Source of the DNA: Sepioteuthis lessoniana
Taxonomy: Eukaryota > Mollusca > Cephalopoda > Myopsida > Loliginidae
Assembly (NCBI GenBank): GCA_963585895.1
Contig: OY757912.1
Span: 83,688,131-83,752,130 of the forward strand
Direction: 5' to 3'
DNA: 64,000 nucleotides
Shown piece by piece: positions 22,696 through 64,000 of this stretch (within the stretch, counting starts at the first letter, position 1; each line of letters opens with the position of its first letter). The notes below the pieces were generated by a model. The model had not been told where the DNA came from. It saw only the letters and a program-made list of their open reading frames with translations, and made no database searches. The translations under genes and the position numbers were made by a program.

Positions 22696-23292
22696 TTTAT
22701 AGCGAATAATAGTGTCTATCCAAAAATAAAATTCATACCCCTCTTAAAGAAAGTTCAGCAAAAATATGACGAAAATCAAACTTTTATTAATAATGTATTC
22801 CATTAACCATTTGGTGTGCCCTGAAAGTTTTGGGTTTTATTCTTTGATATTGGAACAGTTGTGTTAAATAGTGTTTTCAGAATGGTACCATTTGGATCAA
22901 CAAAGCTATTACAGCATAATTCTGTAGCCCATTGTATACTTTTTATCCATTGGTAAGTATTCTCACCACACCTGTTCATTAGAATTGAAGGGGTAGAGTC
23001 AGAGTCAGTCTCTGATACCTGAGGCATGCCCCCAAAAGGGAAATACCAACAGAACTGAACAGTTTCTGGAAGTACTCACATTAAACTTAACTTTTATCAT
23101 ATTCAACCTTTGTGGGAAGAGAGATAAATCTCTTTTTGTAGAAAATAATTATACTGAGTCAGGAGAACTGCAAGTCTTACATTGGTACTAAAAAAATTAT
23201 TGTCACAGGATAACAAATGTGTACTTCCTGCATGATGATAAAAAAAATTAGATGTGGCCAAAAGTTTCTGATGAAAAATTGATTAGAGTTTT
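22696..23292. other. Loop of the inverted repeat, with an unassigned minus-strand ORF
   Basis: The minus strand 22803-23027 encodes 74 residues (starts MPQVSETDSDSTPS) with no family I recognise. It could be a transposon remnant or chance. Nothing else is visible. Confidence 0.3.
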
Positions 23293-23396
23293 CATGCCAA
23301 GAATGCTGAGAACTTTTACACGTACCTTAATACATATTTTGTAATCAAACAAGTGGGAGTAGCTTCTGCTTTGACTTTACCAACATAAAACGAAAG
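23293..23396. repeat. Right arm of long inverted repeat
   Basis: Uninterrupted partner of the arm at 22471-22695. The pairing includes AATACATATTTTGTAATCA and the end ACATAAAACGAAAG. Confidence 0.55.
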
Positions 23397-24535
23397 ATTG
23401 ACAAACTTGATAGATTATTACTAAGGAAGGGTGGCATCTGTAAGTTTCATGAGACCATGAATCTGCATCTGGATTTGGATACAAGCCTGTATTAGGTTGT
23501 ATAGAAGACTGGCACATATATATATATGTACTTACTGTAGTTTTTCTCCAATGTTCTCAATATTTGAAATTAGGTTTTATTAGAATTGGTATAATATTTT
23601 TTTCTATTTATAGATTAATTAAATATGAAAAAAAAAGCAAGCATGTTATCCCGTGGCAGTATTTTTGTCACAGCTTGCCTAGTCTCATTGGCTAACCAAT
23701 GTCTCTTCCTCCATGTTGTGAATATTTCAAAAAGGAGACTTATTAGCCCCCAGGTTTTGGTCAAAACTGCACAAGTCATGGGTTAGCTTCACAAAGGAAA
23801 AAAAAGGAAGAATAAATAAATTCTGGGAATACACTTGACATTTTTTATTTACTCTTCAAGTTTATTCTGGCAGAAGAAGGCTTGTGACACTTTATGGTAT
23901 GGACTTGGATACTGATTCCTCACTATTGTGATATGGATAGCAGTTGAAGAGTTGTTCAGTTTCTTATTCCATTTTGTTAAACGGATCCTAACTCCACTAT
24001 GTTCTTCTTGTGATCAACTACACAGGATGGTGGGCAAACCCAACCATTACTGGTCAGTTTGCCATTCCTCTGCTTATCTCCTGATTACTTCCTTGAATAT
24101 ATGGGACCCTTGATTCTCGAAAAGAACTTCCCTCTTTTATATGAACCTTCCAGATCAAAAGTACTCTAGAAAATTATAGCCTTGGCTATTGACTCCTGAC
24201 TGTACTAGTGCTGAAAACTTCTGTTTATGATGGACATCAAAGAATTAACTCTCATTCCCATCAAGAAATTCTTCTCTTTCTATTTTATCATCTTTTAAAA
24301 TCTGCCAACCTGCATAACTTGTTTAGCAATCCTTTTGAGACTACTACACACTTATGCACATACATCTACATACATATATACATATATGCTACCTATGCCA
24401 ACACACATCTGTACAGATATGCTTGCCCCCACATGTATATACACATATATAAGCTATATATGTATATGCATACGTGCTCATATAGAAGTGATGGCAAATA
24501 CACACATATGCATTATTGCACCTCAATATGAGAAC
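23397..24535. other. Intergenic DNA with a purine/pyrimidine-alternating patch
   Basis: No gene recognised. About 24350-24500 is a low-complexity ACATATAC-type stretch. A short TA run lies at 23518-23527. Confidence 0.45.
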
Positions 24536-24546
24536 CTGTCCTAGAT

Positions 24547-25495
24547 ATGACACTAAACAATCTGATGGTGAGATTCCAGTAATGTTGGAGCTTTGGGGAA
24601 TGTGGAGTACCCCTTTATTGCCATCGCTCCCAGGTCCACTCTGGCCCGGAGTGGTAGTACCCGATAAGGGTCCTATCTAGGGGTTAAATAGAGCTAAACC
24701 GTGGTTTGAGTTTACTGTTTTTGCATCTAAACTGCGTATTCATGCTAAACTGAATTGTTTAAAATAGAACTGTTTTGACATCTAAACTGTGTACTTATGC
24801 TAAACTGAATTATCTGAAATAAAACTGTTTTGACATTAACTATGTGTATTGCCCAGTCAGCTGGGGCTGTAGAATACACCAATTGCATCTCTGCAGAGGG
24901 GTAGGAACCCCCTCCAATCAGTGTCCTGGATATGACACTAAACAATCTGATGCTGAGGTTCCAGTGATACTGGAGCTTTGGGGAATGCAGAGTACCTCTT
25001 TATTGCCATTGCTCCCAGGTCCACTCTGTCCTGGAAAGGTAGAACCTGATAGGGCCTTATCTATGGGTTAAATAGAACTAACTGCATACTTATGCTAAAA
25101 TGAATTGTTTGAATTAGAACTGTTTGACTAAACTGAATAGCTTGAAATAGAAATTTTTTTGACAATTAAACTGTACTTATATTTAAACTGCGTGCTTATG
25201 CTAAACTAAATTGTTTGAAATGGAATTGTTTTTGATGTTGAAACTGTACTTACACTAAATTAAATTGTTTAATATAGAACTGTTTTGACATTTAACTGTG
25301 TGTAAACAAATTTTTTTACTTATACTAAACTGAATTAGAACTGAATAGCTTGAAGTAGAAATGTTTTTGACAATTAAACTGTGTACTCATGCTAAACTGA
25401 ATTGTTTGAAATAGAACTGACTATTTGCATAAAAATGGATTTGGCGTTAAATAACCTACAGAGGTTGATATGCCATAAAACCCAACAAACCAACC
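24547..25495 (+). repeat. Family A dimer inserted as one unit
   Basis: A first module lacks its extreme 5' end and tail (24547-24845). It is followed by a complete second module starting at GCCCAGTCAGCTGGGG (about 24851), a long internal array, a tail hairpin at 25443-25474 and an AACC-type tail. One 11-base duplication with a single mismatch (ATATGAGAACC at 24536-24546, ATATGAGTACC at 25496-25506) encloses the whole. Confidence 0.75.
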
Positions 25496-25506
25496 ATATG
25501 AGTACC

Positions 25507-25769
25507 TAGAGAGCTTATAATATCATAATCCTAGGCAACCTTTACAGTATTTCTTGTTTGACAGTTTGAAAAATATGATATCATAAAAAAAATGACTTTG
25601 CTAAATAAATAATTTAATATCTAATCCCACCATTGTCTTATAATAATTGTCACACATATTTCCTGCACTACATGTAACAACTACAACAGAAGTAGTAGTA
25701 TTGCTTTCATTTTTGTTTTCAGAATCTTGTTTATATATAGAGTTATTAAATATATATATATAATTTCAG
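25507..25769. other. Intron or upstream region before the first placed nardilysin exon
   Basis: AT-rich, ending in the acceptor TAATTTCAG at 25761-25769. It shows that at least one upstream exon exists. Confidence 0.5.
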
Positions 25770-62491
<36,722 letters not shown>

Positions 62492-62774
62492 GTATATATC
62501 ATCTTTTAATCAATTCATATTGACTTAAAGGCCATTTTTGGCAATGATTAAACTCAATATTTAATTTCATCCTATTTATAAAATTCTTATTACAAATAAA
62601 ATAATAAATAAGGGAATGTATTCTCTAATTTGCATTCAATAGTTATCTTCCTTGAGATATTAGGATTATTGGGATAAGTATAAAAGCTGACCATACTATA
62701 ATTATTAAATAGCAAATTAGATTGGAAATTCCTTTATTCTCTAACATTATAATACAGATATTTTTCTTCATTCA

Positions 62775-63560
62775 TAAAGACCCATCTTACAGATGTGCTG
62801 GGATGCATCATCAGTGATGTTCCTGTGTTTATCAAAGGTTTCAGGTCTTTCAACATCATTCCCTGTTGCTCATATATCTCAGCTGGGGTTGATCACTTCC
62901 CAGCAATGACAATCTATAGGCTCAATCTCTTTATCCACTGTTATCTTGAAGCTTTTTGTGTGGTCTGTAATGGTTCTAATGTCCCTCCTTTTAACAGCTC
63001 TTTTTATACCAGTTCTTGTCAAACCCTTAATAGCCCATTTCTACTGGCTCAAATAAGGCTCACCCACTTTCGTTTCATTATTGTTCCATCAACTCCTGGT
63101 ATTTGGTGAGTTTCCTCTCATGAACTTTTTCAAGATGCTCTTCTCAGAGCATTGTTGATTAACACATGATCCCCTTGGTTGCATCTGTGAAGAGGACCTT
63201 GTTGGTATGATGTGATCAGGGAATTGTAATTGTTTTCCAAGATCTACTCTCAGTTGCTAGTCTGGGGCTGAGGTTAGTAGGCGTGCTCTTCTCTGTGGAA
63301 GTGACTGGGTCTTTCCTCCCACTTTGCGAAAGTAGTTAGTTTTCTACCTGGGGTGGTGTTTACTGGATTTTATGGTTGTCGTGATAACTCCTGCTACTTT
63401 CCCCTGTACCTGATTGTGGTGCCAACAAGAGTATCCATTAATTAAAGCCTTGGGGCAATTACTGAGGAGATGCTGAAGAGATCTTCTTTCTGTACACTGA
63501 GAGCAAAAAAGTATTTCACTCTTGTCCCATGTGTGAAGGTTTACTAGCCTTGGCAAGTTA
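62775..63560 (-). mobile_element. LINE C-terminal fragment with CCHC-like zinc motif
   Basis: The minus-strand ORF 63344-63556 contains FCSQCTERRSLQHLLSNC and YSCWHHNQVQGKV. This resembles the C-terminal cysteine/histidine segment after the reverse transcriptase in several invertebrate LINEs (CxxC...HxxxxC followed by an R-x-W-R-H-N-x-V-like block). The frame degrades toward 62775. Confidence 0.5.
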
Positions 63561-63570
63561 TCATATATAA

Positions 63571-63707
63571 GTAAGTAAGTAAAGTAAAATTGCTGATCAT
63601 AGTCAAGGGTGACACAAAGACTCTTTTTTCAATGGCTACTATACTGAGGGATAGGGGAGAGTGCTACTCATTTCCCTGGATTGCTTCACTTTACCCTTAA
63701 TCCATAC
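63571..63707 (-). repeat. Family E SINE, interrupted on the right
   Basis: Matches family E from the AGTAAAG tail to CCCTTAATCCATAC, then stops abruptly where an unrelated sequence begins at 63708. Confidence 0.75.
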
Positions 63708-64000
63708 TGTCACGTGGTGTCCCACTGAGACGATAGAAATAAGATTACTACTATCCTCGTGTTTGAATTGGCAAGCCATCAGAGAATGACCGTTAAGACA
63801 TGAAAGAATGTGGGTCAATCTCAAAGTAACAAACCCAGGTCATAATGGAAAAACAGATGTTTGTACTTGGTGACCTGATGGATAAAGAATGGGATACGGG
63901 GTGGCATCTAGTAGCCCTAAGGAGTCGCCTGACATGGGAAGGAAGAAGGTAGAAGCCAAATGATTGGCTGGGACCCTAAAACAGAAGTGGCACCTTCTTC
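63708..64000. mobile_element. Possible LTR insertion, cut by window edge
   Basis: Begins TGTCACGTGGTGTCCC inside a family E SINE, as an LTR starting TG would. The other end is outside the window, so the class and length are unknown. Confidence 0.35.

Noticed and set aside
24208..24544. ORFs rich in Tyr/Ile/His/Thr
   Set aside because: Translation of an ACATATAC-type low-complexity stretch.

Overview
The window is AT-rich animal DNA. It has spliced genes with GT/AG introns, many tRNA-derived SINEs, mariner remnants, LINE fragments and microsatellites. The repeat mix (several tRNA-SINE families, mariner-type deletion derivatives, RTE-like LINE tails, a Penelope-like fragment) suggests a mollusc, most likely a cephalopod. 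That placement rests on general familiarity with such genomes and was not tested by any search.

Two protein-coding genes can be supported, both on the + strand. The first (CDS 7863-9062, with a spliced 5' leader ending at 7825) is an uninterrupted 399-residue peptidase C45 / acyltransferase-type Ntn hydrolase. This is the family of insect Tan (N-beta-alanyl-dopamine hydrolase), with an apparent Gly133-Cys134 autoprocessing site. The second is a nardilysin (M16 metallopeptidase) gene. Twenty-three coding exons could be placed between 25770 and 62491. They join in frame into 701 codons with the acidic nardilysin insert, the HxxEH zinc motif and the distal Glu ligand. The true first exon was not found, and the C-terminal part lies beyond the right edge.

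Layout: 1-5140 is non-coding DNA with SINE-like family A copies. 5262-7490 is a GC-rich, minisatellite-bearing LTR-like element. 7825-9178 is the C45 gene. 9525-10200 is an inverted pair of family D SINEs. 10200-20290 is mostly unassigned AT-rich DNA with LINE, Penelope-like and SINE fragments. 20294-22185 is a second copy of the GC-rich element. 22471-23396 is a long inverted repeat. 24547-25495 is a dimeric family A insertion. 25770-62491 is nardilysin, whose introns carry SINEs (families A, E, F, G, H and K), four mariner-type remnants, a solo LTR, LINE fragments and two short near-perfect hairpins. 62492-64000 is intronic or flanking DNA with a LINE tail, a SINE and the start of an LTR-like insertion.

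The most interesting material is in the repeats. A 3' tail hairpin is shared by two otherwise different SINE types and shows a paired (compensatory) change. Dimeric SINE-like units are flanked by single target-site duplications. Two ~2 kb elements each carry two internal minisatellites in the same order. A Penelope-like fragment is bracketed by a perfect 35-bp inverted repeat. A head-to-head SINE pair lies just downstream of the C45 gene and could form dsRNA.
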